The notes beneath the pieces were generated by a model. It was not told the DNA's origin. It did not search any database and saw nothing but the letters and a program-made list of their open reading frames with translations. From the IMG/VR virus record IMGVR_UViG_3300021197_001575, positions 1-30,654 of that record: a stretch of DNA of 30,654 nucleotides. One strand, written 5' to 3'. The DNA comes from a virus. Shown one piece after another: positions 6,259-12,456 of the stretch; the first letter of the stretch is position 1, and every line of letters starts with the position of its first letter. Position numbers and translations under genes: made by a program.

Positions 6259-6597
6259 ATGAAATCTACAGAGCACCCGGAAACGCGCGAAGGCGCTTAC
6301 TGGCTGCGCACGTACGAAAACTACGTCATCGAAGTTTCGGGGAATGCGCCGCTTGATCGCGCAAAAGACATCGCGCTCAACCTAGTCGTTGCACAGTATG
6401 GCGCGACGATGACGACCCAGACGCCCTCTGCGTCAGGGCTCTGCGATTACTGCTGTAGCTCGCACGGCACGCTTGTCATCATGCCAATCGGCCATGGAGC
6501 CTCGGTACTGATACACGACGCCTGTTGGCAAGAGTGGCACCTTGAGCGCCACGCCATTGCGAAGGCTAGACTACTGAAAATAGGCGTCGGCAAGTGA
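6259..6597 (+). CDS. Hypothetical protein with a possible Cys/His metal site
   Basis: A 112-residue protein, first gene of the rightward cluster. Residues about 55-95 contain CDYCCSSHG followed by HDACW, a C-x2-C...H-x2-C arrangement that could bind zinc. The N-terminal part (YWLRTYENYVIEVSGNAP) looks like a small alpha/beta region. The ATG at 6259 is chosen because AGAGG lies 9 nt upstream; ATG at 6250 and an upstream GTG are alternatives. No family is recognised. Position next to the XRE regulator suggests an early regulatory or host-interaction role, which is inference only. Confidence 0.65.
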   Translation: MKSTEHPETREGAYWLRTYENYVIEVSGNAPLDRAKDIALNLVVAQYGATMTTQTPSASGLCDYCCSSHGTLVIMPIGHGASVLIHDACWQEWHLERHAIAKARLLKIGVGK

Positions 6598-6635
6598 TTA
6601 AGCTCGCAACGCCATCACCAACACAAGGAAAGAAG

Positions 6636-6869
6636 ATGCACAGACAAAGCTATATGGCCGACCTGCGGGTTAGGATCAAAGAGGCCAGCGCCGGTCGGAG
6701 CTACGAAAGAGTGGCAAAGGACTGTGGCCTCGCCAGAGCTACCGTAACAAACCTGTCGTCTCCGTGCTCACAGCGGTTTCCAGAGAAAGGTCCGCACATG
6801 TGGACCTTGCTTCAGCTCGCTGATGGGCTGGGTGTTGATTCGCGCTGGCTCATCTTCGGAGACGAATGA
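6636..6869 (+). CDS. XRE/Cro-type helix-turn-helix regulator
   Basis: A 77-residue DNA-binding protein. Residues about 7-65 (LRVRIKEA...SYERVAKDCGLARATVTNLSS...WTLLQLADGLGVDSRWLIFGDE) form a compact five-helix HTH typical of Cro/CI-like regulators, including the final 'GVDSRWLIFG' that closes many phage XRE domains. It has no C-terminal cleavage or oligomerisation domain, so Cro or antirepressor-type control is likelier than a RecA-cleaved CI. The ATG at 6636 is preferred over the upstream GTG (6594) because AAGGAAAG precedes it. A terminator-like hairpin begins within its stop codon. The 23-bp palindrome at 6089-6144 is a natural candidate target. Confidence 0.75.
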   Translation: MHRQSYMADLRVRIKEASAGRSYERVAKDCGLARATVTNLSSPCSQRFPEKGPHMWTLLQLADGLGVDSRWLIFGDE

Positions 6870-6899
6870 GCCCCACCGGATGACCCGGCAGGGCTCTTT
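6868..6899 (+). terminator. Terminator-like hairpin after the XRE gene
   Basis: GAGCCC (6868-6873, starting in the TGA stop) pairs with GGGCTC (6891-6896). An inner CCGG/CCGG stem has a 5-nt loop, and TTT follows. The architecture (outer stem, 2-nt mismatch, inner 4-bp stem) mirrors the terminator at 1090-1119, but the T-run is short, so it may be leaky. Confidence 0.5.
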
Positions 6900-6929
6900 C
6901 GGCCTAGGAGAGCGTTCCGCGTGATTAGA

Positions 6930-6987
6930 CGCGGGCGGCTTACCCGCGGACTAGCGCCCGCGAAACCACCCTAAGCGAAATCGCTTA
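6930..6987 (+). promoter_or_regulatory. Leader hairpins before the Myb-like gene
   Basis: Within the 154-bp gap at 6870-7023, CGCGGGCG (6930-6937) pairs with CGCCCGCG (6955-6962). A smaller perfect hairpin TAAGCG-AAAT-CGCTTA (6972-6987) is followed by the AT-rich run ATTATTATT. The second could be a weak terminator or attenuator. The gene start at 7024 has a clear AGGA ribosome binding site downstream of these structures. No clear promoter is seen. Confidence 0.4.
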
Positions 6988-7023
6988 ATTATTATCCGTG
7001 TAACACTGTCACAGGAAACAATC

Positions 7024-7392
7024 ATGGCAATGAATGGACACACTACGCCCGACACAGTCTGGGGGACCGCGTTCGAGGCGCTAAGCCCTGAGCCTAAGAG
7101 AGCGCGAACCCGGTGGTCGGACGACGAAAACAAGCAACTTATGATTATGCTGCACAATGGACGCTCACCCAAAGAGATGGCAAAGAAGCTGGGTCGCACC
7201 GAAGGGTCGATAAGCTATCGTCTGAGAACCTACACTGAGCTGCGCAAGCATGCGGTCCGGCCTAGGGTGATTGGTCCGCCAAGCGTTGAGCCCGTAGAGT
7301 TTGGCGCTCGGCGCATGCTTTTAGCTCTTACGGTTTTTCAGATGGTTGTTTTGATAGCGTTTGCGGTTTTCGTCGGGGTAAGCGGACGATGA
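7024..7392 (+). CDS. Myb/SANT-like DNA-binding protein with a C-terminal membrane segment
   Basis: A 122-residue two-part protein. Residues about 28-72 (RARTRWSDDENKQLMIMLHNGRSPKEMAKKLGRTEGSISYRLRTY) form a tri-helical SANT/Myb-type domain, also seen in GcrA-like phage proteins. Residues about 96-119 (RRMLLALTVFQMVVLIAFAVFVGV) are one hydrophobic helix preceded by Arg pairs, so the DNA-binding domain should face the cytoplasm from the inner membrane. Such a design could tether DNA or a regulator to the membrane; this is inferred. The ATG is supported by ACAGGAAACA. The stop overlaps the dCMP deaminase start (ATGA), indicating translational coupling. Confidence 0.7.
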   Translation: MAMNGHTTPDTVWGTAFEALSPEPKRARTRWSDDENKQLMIMLHNGRSPKEMAKKLGRTEGSISYRLRTYTELRKHAVRPRVIGPPSVEPVEFGARRMLLALTVFQMVVLIAFAVFVGVSGR

Positions 7393-7853
7393 CTGGGTTA
7401 GAAACATCCACCCGCTGGCACGAATATTTCATGCGTATCGCTAGCGAGACGGCGGCTCTGTCCAAAGACCCCTCAACGAAAGTTGGTGCGGTGGCCGTGA
7501 TTGACCGGCGGATCGTCGCCGTTGGGTTCAACGGCTTTCCGATGGGCGTCAGAGATGATCCGCAACGATACGCTGACCGTGAGCGCAAGCTGCTGATGAC
7601 TGTGCACGCCGAGAGCAATTGCGTAGCCGACGCTGCTCGACGCGGGGTCTCTCTGAACGGCTGCACGCTTTACGTGACGCATCCGCCATGTCCGCACTGC
7701 TGCGGGCTGCTGATTCAGGCTGGCGTTGACAAGGTTTTTCATCCAGCGGCAGACAAAGACTTTCTGAGCCGCTGGGCGGAACAAGTTAAAATCACGCGCG
7801 AGATGTGCATCGAAAGTGGAACACTAATGATGGAGATAGCAGATGGGGCTTAA
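7389..7853 (+). CDS. Deoxycytidylate (dCMP) deaminase
   Basis: A 154-residue zinc enzyme converting dCMP to dUMP in the cytoplasm, the substrate for the ThyX encoded just downstream. The catalytic HAE is at residues 73-75, and the zinc ligands C101 and C104 lie in PPCPHC. Upstream DPSTKVGAVAVID and GFNGFPMGVRDDP match the nucleotide-binding N-terminal half of the family, and the length is normal. It is coupled to the Myb-like gene by a 4-nt overlap and to the GcrA-like gene by an 11-nt overlap. Confidence 0.92.
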   Translation: MTGLETSTRWHEYFMRIASETAALSKDPSTKVGAVAVIDRRIVAVGFNGFPMGVRDDPQRYADRERKLLMTVHAESNCVADAARRGVSLNGCTLYVTHPPCPHCCGLLIQAGVDKVFHPAADKDFLSRWAEQVKITREMCIESGTLMMEIADGA

Positions 7854-8223
7854 GATACCCTGGGATAACGAAACGCAAGAAGCGTTGATCGAAGCTTGGA
7901 AAGACCCACAGCTTTGCATTCTGTCTCTGGCTAAAAAATTGGGAGTTAGCAAAAGCGCTATTCTTGGCAAGGCCCATCGGCTAAAACTTGCTACCAGGGA
8001 TCAAGTAAAATCTGGAGCCGCAAAAGCTATGCGGAGCCCGGTCAATAAAGTCCCGAAAATAGACCCCAAGAAAACCCCATCCCGCCGAACTTGCGCGTGG
8101 CCAATAGGCCATCCTGACAACGCTGATTTCCATTATTGCGGAGCAGATGTCCAGCTTGGCGGCTCGCCATACTGCGCCGAGCACCACCGTCGCGCCTACG
8201 TGCCGAGAAAAGAGAAGCCATGA
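7843..8223 (+). CDS. GcrA-family cell-cycle regulator homologue
   Basis: A 126-residue protein with the two-part layout of GcrA. The N-terminal HTH is at about residues 5-50 (WDNETQEALIEAWKD...SLAKKLGVSKSAILGKAHRLKL). The C-terminal sigma-factor-contact region has C-WPIGHPDNADFHYCGA and SPYCAEHHRRAY. In Caulobacter, GcrA associates with sigma70 RNA polymerase and acts at CcrM-methylated GANTC promoters. A phage copy may steer transcription of host cell-cycle or phage promoters (inference). The family points to an alphaproteobacterial host. The gene overlaps dCMP deaminase by 11 nt and ThyX by 4 nt. Confidence 0.88.
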   Translation: MGLKIPWDNETQEALIEAWKDPQLCILSLAKKLGVSKSAILGKAHRLKLATRDQVKSGAAKAMRSPVNKVPKIDPKKTPSRRTCAWPIGHPDNADFHYCGADVQLGGSPYCAEHHRRAYVPRKEKP

Positions 8224-8873
8224 CAGTCAAGCTAGCTGGATACTCAACGCGCGTTGGGGCTGGTCCAGACGAGAGCCTACTGGATCAGATCGCTTACTAT
8301 GCACGCGTTTCCAACCCGTCAAGCCAGATGTCCGGGTTGAATAACGAGCGTCTCTGCGCGTACTTAATTAAGCATCAACACTGGAGCCCTTTCGAAATGG
8401 TGTCCGTCACCCTGGACATCAGCACCAGCCGAGATGTCTCGCGCCAGCTGCTTCGCCACAAATCTTTTTCGTTCCAAGAATTTAGTCAGCGATATTCGGC
8501 TACCGAGACCACCTGCAACACCCGCCAGGCGCGGATGCAAGATACGACCAATCGCCAGAATTCACTACCAGCTGACGACCCCGATTTGAAACGATGGTGG
8601 ACTGACAAGCAGCTTCAGATCATGGACTTGACCTTCATGGCCTATGACCAAGCGTTAAAGCATGGCGTAGCCAAGGAGGTGGCGCGAGCGATCTTGCCCG
8701 AAGGATTGACGCTAACGCGACTATTCGTTACCGGCTCTATCCGCTCGTGGCTACACTATATATCCCTGCGAACTGCGGCAGAGACCCAACTCGAACATCG
8801 AGACGTTGCTCGCGATGCTGCCCGAGAGATTGCCCGTGTGTTTCCGCCAATTATGGATTTTTGCAATGACTGA
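8220..8873 (+). CDS. thyX: Flavin-dependent thymidylate synthase ThyX
   Basis: A 217-residue ThyX, which makes dTMP from dUMP using methylenetetrahydrofolate, NADPH and FAD. The signature lies at residues 79-92, RHKSFSFQEFSQRY, matching the ThyX motif RHRxxSxxxxSxR with Lys in place of the third Arg. HWSPFEMVSVTLDIS before it and LEHRDVARDAAREIARVFP near the end are also typical. The ATG at 8220 gives an ATGA overlap with the GcrA-like stop. With the adjacent dCMP deaminase it forms a dCMP to dUMP to dTMP route. Confidence 0.93.
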   Translation: MTVKLAGYSTRVGAGPDESLLDQIAYYARVSNPSSQMSGLNNERLCAYLIKHQHWSPFEMVSVTLDISTSRDVSRQLLRHKSFSFQEFSQRYSATETTCNTRQARMQDTTNRQNSLPADDPDLKRWWTDKQLQIMDLTFMAYDQALKHGVAKEVARAILPEGLTLTRLFVTGSIRSWLHYISLRTAAETQLEHRDVARDAAREIARVFPPIMDFCND

Positions 8874-9078
8874 GCGTGAGACCTGGCTGGAAATGAAACG
8901 ACGCCACGAATACGAGATGGATAGGATGCTTGTGGACGCGATGAAGGCCCACGGCATGAACAAGACAAAGGCCGCGGATATGATCGGTATTCCGCGTCGA
9001 ACAATACAGCGACGCTGGCATGATCGACACTTGCTGGAGCTAGTCAAGCTCGACGAGGCTACCGATGGAAAAGGTTAA
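8866..9078 (+). CDS. Fis-type HTH DNA-binding protein
   Basis: A 70-residue protein. The N-terminal half is a charged helix (WLEMKRRHEYEMDRMLVDAMKAHG). The C-terminal half, MNKTKAADMIGIPRRTIQRRWHDR, is a Fis/NtrC-type helix-turn-helix (HTH_8). The ATG at 8866 overlaps the ThyX stop by 8 nt. The stop lies inside the end of the convergently transcribed endolysin gene (20-nt overlap), with no terminator between, so the two transcription units run into each other. It may be a nucleoid-like or promoter-specific regulator closing the rightward operon. Confidence 0.75.
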   Translation: MTERETWLEMKRRHEYEMDRMLVDAMKAHGMNKTKAADMIGIPRRTIQRRWHDRHLLELVKLDEATDGKG

Positions 9079-9574
9079 GCGACTGCTCCAGCGTCTCGTC
9101 ATTCCGCCTAATCCAACCTCGGCCAAAAGTGTCGAATGTAGACAACCTCCGATAGAAAAGCTCACGAGCTTTGTGTATCGACTCGATTGTGGTCACTATA
9201 TCGGCCTTCGACACCGCGTCCATGGTGTTGGGGCCGATAACACCGTCAGCGCGGACACCAACGCTCAACTGCAACGCCTTTGATGCTCGGCGAGGGCCAG
9301 AGTTGACACCCCAATCAAACAACATCCAATCGAGCCCCGACGGCATGACGTCGCCATGCACGCGGTCCCAATATCGTTTTTTGTAGATTGGCTCTACGTC
9401 CGCTGGCAGCAGAGCTTTCATTTCGTCTTCGGTGACAGAGCGGCCAATCCAATCTTCATACACGGCCTGAGTGCATCCAAGATTTGTCCGACCTCCGGGA
9501 TCGCGCGGATGCGCAATGTAACCCCCTTCGTGCGCGAGCAGCCAGCTAAAGCACCGGGGGAAATTGACTATCAT
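9059..9574 (-). CDS. Endolysin, GH108 lysozyme with peptidoglycan-binding domain
   Basis: A 171-residue peptidoglycan hydrolase. The GH108 active-site segment, HEGGYIAHPRDPGGRTNLGCTQAVYE, places the catalytic Glu at E16. The C-terminal half (LFDWGVNSGPRRASKALQLSVGVRADGVIGPNTMDAV) is the PG_binding_3-type part. It has no signal peptide, so it needs the holin to reach the wall. It starts with an ATGA overlap with the holin gene and has GGAGG upstream. Confidence 0.92.
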   Translation of the reverse strand: MIVNFPRCFSWLLAHEGGYIAHPRDPGGRTNLGCTQAVYEDWIGRSVTEDEMKALLPADVEPIYKKRYWDRVHGDVMPSGLDWMLFDWGVNSGPRRASKALQLSVGVRADGVIGPNTMDAVSKADIVTTIESIHKARELFYRRLSTFDTFGRGWIRRNDETLEQSLNLFHR

Positions 9575-9960
9575 CGACCTTTGCCTCCGAAGAATTTAGT
9601 TGCGCCCCGGACGGCGAAGCTGGAAGCTATTATTGCTCCTAAACTAAACTGGTACCACTCAGGCATAGCCTCAAGCTGCGCAAAACCGTTGTGGACGATG
9701 GTCTCCAGGCCAGGAATAAAAGCCATAATTAATGGGATTGAGAATACTATTGTAAGATACTCGTCTTTCAAAGAGTTCTTCGACGCATCAGCCATAATGC
9801 GCTCCCACCCACTTTCGTGTGTGGCGGCTTCGATCATTACTGTGGCCTTGGCCTGCGCCTGAGCCACCTTCATGGCCGTCTTGGCCTTCTTTTCTTCGAC
9901 GGACCCCTGGAGCCAGGTGCTAGCAAGTCCGACAATGGGTCCAATCAACGCTCCAAGCAT
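9571..9960 (-). CDS. Holin, GTA-type 3TM family (PF11351-like)
   Basis: A 129-residue membrane protein. A short N-terminal hydrophobic segment (MLGALIGPIVGLASTWL) is followed by a charged amphipathic helix (EEKKAKTAMKVAQAQAKATVMIEAA). Then come two membrane helices, around YLTIVFSIPLIMAFIPGL and WYQFSLGAIIASSFAVRG. SGWERIMADASKNSLKDEYLT between them is characteristic of the 'holin of 3TMs, for gene-transfer release' family. The ATG at 9960 is chosen because GAGAGG lies 6 nt upstream and it forms a TGATG junction with the previous gene. It precedes the endolysin, the classical lysis order. Confidence 0.85.
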   Translation of the reverse strand: MLGALIGPIVGLASTWLQGSVEEKKAKTAMKVAQAQAKATVMIEAATHESGWERIMADASKNSLKDEYLTIVFSIPLIMAFIPGLETIVHNGFAQLEAMPEWYQFSLGAIIASSFAVRGATKFFGGKGR

Positions 9961-10157
9961 CACACACCTCTCTGCCTGTTGTGTATCAATATCGGGTTGC
10001 AGGTTGCCCAATACCCAATTAACTCACCGCTAGATACACGTTTCTGCAAGTCCGAGAAAACTATTTCTTGTGGCGGGCACTGCTTGACCACGCTAGCTAT
10101 TGACCTGTACTCGCCAGCCGGGTTCAGCAGAACGACCACTAGCAGTAAGACCTTCAT
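9960..10157 (-). CDS. Small secreted lysis-cassette protein, 65 aa
   Basis: A 65-residue protein opening with a hydrophobic leader (MKVLLLVVVLLNPAGEY) that looks like a signal peptide or membrane anchor. Two Cys residues (CPPQEIVF and WATCNP) could form a periplasmic disulfide. There is no lipobox directly after the leader, so it is not an obvious Rz1-type o-spanin, though a lysis-related envelope role is likely from context. It is coupled on both sides: ATGA with the upstream gene and TGATG with the holin. Confidence 0.65.
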   Translation of the reverse strand: MKVLLLVVVLLNPAGEYRSIASVVKQCPPQEIVFSDLQKRVSSGELIGYWATCNPILIHNRQRGV

Positions 10158-10483
10158 TTTGCCGCGGCCTTAGTCGCTGGTCGCTGCTTTTTTACGATCT
10201 GCGTGCCGACCATGAAGGCGCTTACTATTCCGGCCACCGAGATGAAATAAACGCTGCCCAGCCCCTGTAGGGCGTCGGCAGCAGCTTGGAGGCTTAGCAC
10301 CACACTCAGTATTACGAGCGCCGGGTAGCCGAGCATCCCGTACAAGCAAAACCAAGCCATCCGACGCGTCTGGTCCCGATGAAGATCGCTGTCCTCCATC
10401 TGGCGACGCCGGTCTTCAAGCTCAAGCGCCGCCATACTTGCGCCATTGCAATCGCAGATTTTTTGTTCATCAGTCATGGTCAT
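10154..10483 (-). CDS. Two-helix membrane protein of the lysis cassette
   Basis: A 109-residue protein. A charged cytoplasmic N-terminus (residues 1-42, with a CDC motif) is followed by two hydrophobic helices (about MAWFCLYGMLGYPALVILSVVLSL and VYFISVAGIVSAFMVGTQIV) and a short Lys/Ala-rich tail. Topology and location fit an accessory holin or antiholin, but no family is recognised. It starts with a 4-nt overlap with the upstream coiled-coil gene. Confidence 0.65.
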   Translation of the reverse strand: MTMTDEQKICDCNGASMAALELEDRRRQMEDSDLHRDQTRRMAWFCLYGMLGYPALVILSVVLSLQAAADALQGLGSVYFISVAGIVSAFMVGTQIVKKQRPATKAAAK

Positions 10484-10785
10484 TGCCTCATGTATTCTAT
10501 CTGAGATTCGAGCGTGCTGACCCGCCCCAAGATTTTTAGCTGTCGAGTCAGCATCTCGGTAAAAGCGTCAACCTCGTCGAACAAATCTTCAATCTGCTCA
10601 GCGTTTTGCGCGACGTCTCGCTTTAAATTTACGCCGTCTTCAATTGCCATCCGCGATCCTAGCCGCCCGACGGTCTCTTCGAGGTCGCTGACGGTGGACG
10701 CCTGCTGGCTAACCCACCAGACACCAGCCGCGAGTTGGCAGGCCATTATGGCCACCAGCGTAATCGGGAGCTTGAGCTTGTCCAT
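10480..10785 (-). CDS. Membrane-anchored coiled-coil protein (possible i-spanin)
   Basis: A 101-residue type II membrane protein. One N-terminal hydrophobic helix (LPITLVAIMACQLAAGVWWV) is followed by a heptad-rich coiled coil (about residues 28-100: VSDLEETVGRLGSRM...NAEQIEDLFDEVDAFTEMLTRQL). This is the shape of an inner-membrane spanin such as Rz, which bridges to an outer-membrane partner in the last lysis step. The assignment rests on topology and on location among holin and endolysin genes only. Confidence 0.6.
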   Translation of the reverse strand: MDKLKLPITLVAIMACQLAAGVWWVSQQASTVSDLEETVGRLGSRMAIEDGVNLKRDVAQNAEQIEDLFDEVDAFTEMLTRQLKILGRVSTLESQIEYMRQ

Positions 10786-10818
10786 ACTACCTCCGCTCGC
10801 AACGCAAACGACTGACCG

Positions 10819-10971
10819 TCACCGGCCTAGCCAGCGCTGCACCGTCTGACTCTCATATATCCTGATGACCAACCAGACCACTGACAACAAAGAAGCTATC
10901 GCCGGAAGCCAGTCAAACAGTGCCCCTAAACTCACCGCCATAGCGCTCCAGTCGACTAGGTTCTTGTCCAT
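10819..10971 (-). CDS. Short membrane protein, 50 aa, holin-like
   Basis: A short open frame reads MDKNLVDWSAMAVSLGALFDWLPA, then a single hydrophobic helix (IASLLSVVWLVIRIYE), and ends QRWLGR. It begins at a TGATG junction with the preceding tail gene (an ATG one codon earlier, at 10974, is also possible) and ends before the 33-nt leader of the coiled-coil gene, filling an otherwise empty 185-bp gap. Short 'DWLPAIAxxLSxVWxxIRIYE' proteins recur in phages, usually near fibres and lysis genes, which supports a real gene. Function unknown; a pinholin or membrane accessory is possible. Confidence 0.7.
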   Translation of the reverse strand: MDKNLVDWSAMAVSLGALFDWLPAIASLLSVVWLVIRIYESQTVQRWLGR

Positions 10972-11291
10972 CATGTTACGTCTTCCATGATGTCGATCTT
11001 AATATTTGAAGAGTTTGGGAACGTTTCGATGTTTCCGTCCGCGTATGTAACCTCGAACTCAGCTTGATAACTGCCAGCTGTGTCCGTATCGCCAGAGGCC
11101 CAGCTATAGCGGACCAACCCCGCGGCGGCGGTGACGATGGTTGCGGCGGCGTCGATCACCACCGCAGCGCCCGTCCGCCGCATATGGAACCGGACAGAAG
11201 CGAAGCCCAAATTGATCGCGGTGCCTGAAGCGTCGGATAATACGGCCTCCAGTTGCGGCGATGTATCGTGTTGCTTTATCTGGAATGTCAT
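10971..11291 (-). CDS. Ig-like structural protein (BppU N-domain type)
   Basis: A 106-residue all-beta protein. The pattern QHDTSPQLEAVLSDASGTAINLGFASVRFHMRR, then VIDAAATIVTAAAGLVRYSWASGDTDTAGSYQAEFEVTYADGNIETFP, matches the immunoglobulin-like domain found in BppU-type upper baseplate proteins and many phage fibre-region genes. It probably decorates the tail tip or fibres. TAATG and TGATG junctions tie it into the late operon on both sides. Confidence 0.75.
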   Translation of the reverse strand: MTFQIKQHDTSPQLEAVLSDASGTAINLGFASVRFHMRRTGAAVVIDAAATIVTAAAGLVRYSWASGDTDTAGSYQAEFEVTYADGNIETFPNSSNIKIDIMEDVT

Positions 11292-12193
11292 TAGATAGCC
11301 CCGTTGTTGGCGTTGGAAACCGCAGCACCATTGGCCATGCTGGCTATCACAGCAACATTGCCAGAATCAGCAGTCGCGCGAACCTGTCGAGCCGCGCTGG
11401 CGTCCGCAAAATGTGGGGCCAAAGCCTTTAAGCTCAGGCCTCCTGCCGGAATAACAAATATCTGATCGATGGTCAACGTCGGCGCGCTCGCCGAGAAGTT
11501 AAGCTGACTGACTGGGGCTGGGATGCGCTTCCCGGCGGACACAAGCGGAGAAATGGCGGATAGCGCCATTACAGTCGCTGGTGTGTCAACGATTATGTCA
11601 GGATTTATGGACGGAGCAGCGGCGGCTAGGGATAGGTTGGCAGCAGGGGTGCGGACGATTACGTCAACGGTTAAGGCCGGAGTCAATGCGACCAGGGTAA
11701 CGCCAGCCGCCGGGGGGCTCAGGGTAACGTCAGCGGGCAGCGTTGGAGCGGCAGCCGATAGAGATAGGCTGGCAGCGGGAGCGGCTACGACCACGTCAAC
11801 GGTTAGCGTCGGCACCAAGGCCGATACGGCCAGAGCCGCGACTGGTGCCGCAACGATCACGTCCGCATTCAATGCTGGAGCCAATGCCGTTAGGGCGATA
11901 TCTACCGTCGGGACGCTTACAGTCGCGCCGACGGCTAACGCCGGGGCGATGGCGGCTAGAGATAGAGCCGCGACTGGTGCCGCAACGATTACGTCCACGG
12001 TCAGCGCCGGAGCTAATGCCGACAGGGCAATATCTGTTGTTGGTATGCTGACAGTCGCGCCGACGATTAATGTCGGGGCGCTAACGGCCAAGGCAATGGC
12101 GGCAGCAGGTATCGCAAGGTCAATGCCGGGTGTGGCCGCAGCCGCACCGGCAGACGCCAGCGGCCCAGAAGCCAGAGGCGCAAAGCCCAACAT
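11291..12193 (-). CDS. Structural protein of tandem 22-residue Ala/Val/Pro repeats
   Basis: A 300-residue, almost uncharged protein made mainly of about ten tandem 22-residue units (about residues 27-260). Each runs P-x-x-x-hydrophobic-x-L-x-A-x-x-P-x-L-x-V-D-V-x-V-x-x, for example APVAALAVSALVPTLTVDVVVA. Neighbouring units alternate between an 'IPTTDIALSALAP' type and an 'APVAALSLAAIAP' type, so a 44-residue super-repeat (132 bp) is visible. The C-terminal 40 residues (DSGNVAVIASMANGAAVSNANNGAI) are different. The regular proline and valine spacing suggests a beta-solenoid or fibrous shaft. Position among fibre genes supports a virion appendage role; no named family is assigned. Confidence 0.75.
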   Translation of the reverse strand: MLGFAPLASGPLASAGAAAATPGIDLAIPAAAIALAVSAPTLIVGATVSIPTTDIALSALAPALTVDVIVAAPVAALSLAAIAPALAVGATVSVPTVDIALTALAPALNADVIVAAPVAALAVSALVPTLTVDVVVAAPAASLSLSAAAPTLPADVTLSPPAAGVTLVALTPALTVDVIVRTPAANLSLAAAAPSINPDIIVDTPATVMALSAISPLVSAGKRIPAPVSQLNFSASAPTLTIDQIFVIPAGGLSLKALAPHFADASAARQVRATADSGNVAVIASMANGAAVSNANNGAI

Positions 12194-12456
12194 CAGGGTT
12201 TAATCGGCCACGTCACAGCGTGCGGAAATCCCTCTTGCGCAGGCACGTCACGCAGCGCTTGGCGGTAGGCTGCCATTGCTGGCGACATCGTGGTGTCATT
12301 TAGAGCCGTCCAGTCGGTGCTGGCCAGCAGGTGGTCGCGGTGGGCACGGACATCAACCGGCAAAACAGTTAAATCGTACTCGGCTTTTGCGTCCTGCAGT
12401 GACTGTATTTCGGCTTCAGTCAGATCAATCAGTTGTCCGTTTCGCAGACCCTTCAT
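12193..12456 (-). CDS. Phage tail assembly chaperone-like protein (PF16778 type)
   Basis: An 87-residue protein whose second half, RAHRDHLLASTDWTALNDTTMSPAMAAYRQALRDVPAQEGFPHAVTWPIKP, is the characteristic 'RDxLLxxTDW...YRQALRDVPxQxGFPxxVxWP' module of the Phage_tail_APC family. Such proteins sit next to fibre genes and are thought to help fibre or tail assembly. The length is short but complete for the module. It overlaps the upstream fibre gene by 4 nt and joins the repeat protein gene at TGATG. Confidence 0.85.
   Translation of the reverse strand: MKGLRNGQLIDLTEAEIQSLQDAKAEYDLTVLPVDVRAHRDHLLASTDWTALNDTTMSPAMAAYRQALRDVPAQEGFPHAVTWPIKP

Noticed and set aside
6870-7023. Possible tRNA or small RNA gene in the gap
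   Set aside because: Strong GC hairpins are present, but I could not assemble a cloverleaf with acceptor, anticodon and T-loop signatures.
7843-8223. General depletion of GANTC sites in the phage as a CcrM/GcrA adaptation
   Set aside because: GANTC sites are readily found by eye throughout, and I could not count them reliably enough to claim depletion.
11523-12203. 226-residue rightward frame of Ala/Thr-rich repeats
   Set aside because: It is the antisense image of the 22-residue-repeat gene; the leftward frame has the operon-style start and stop junctions.
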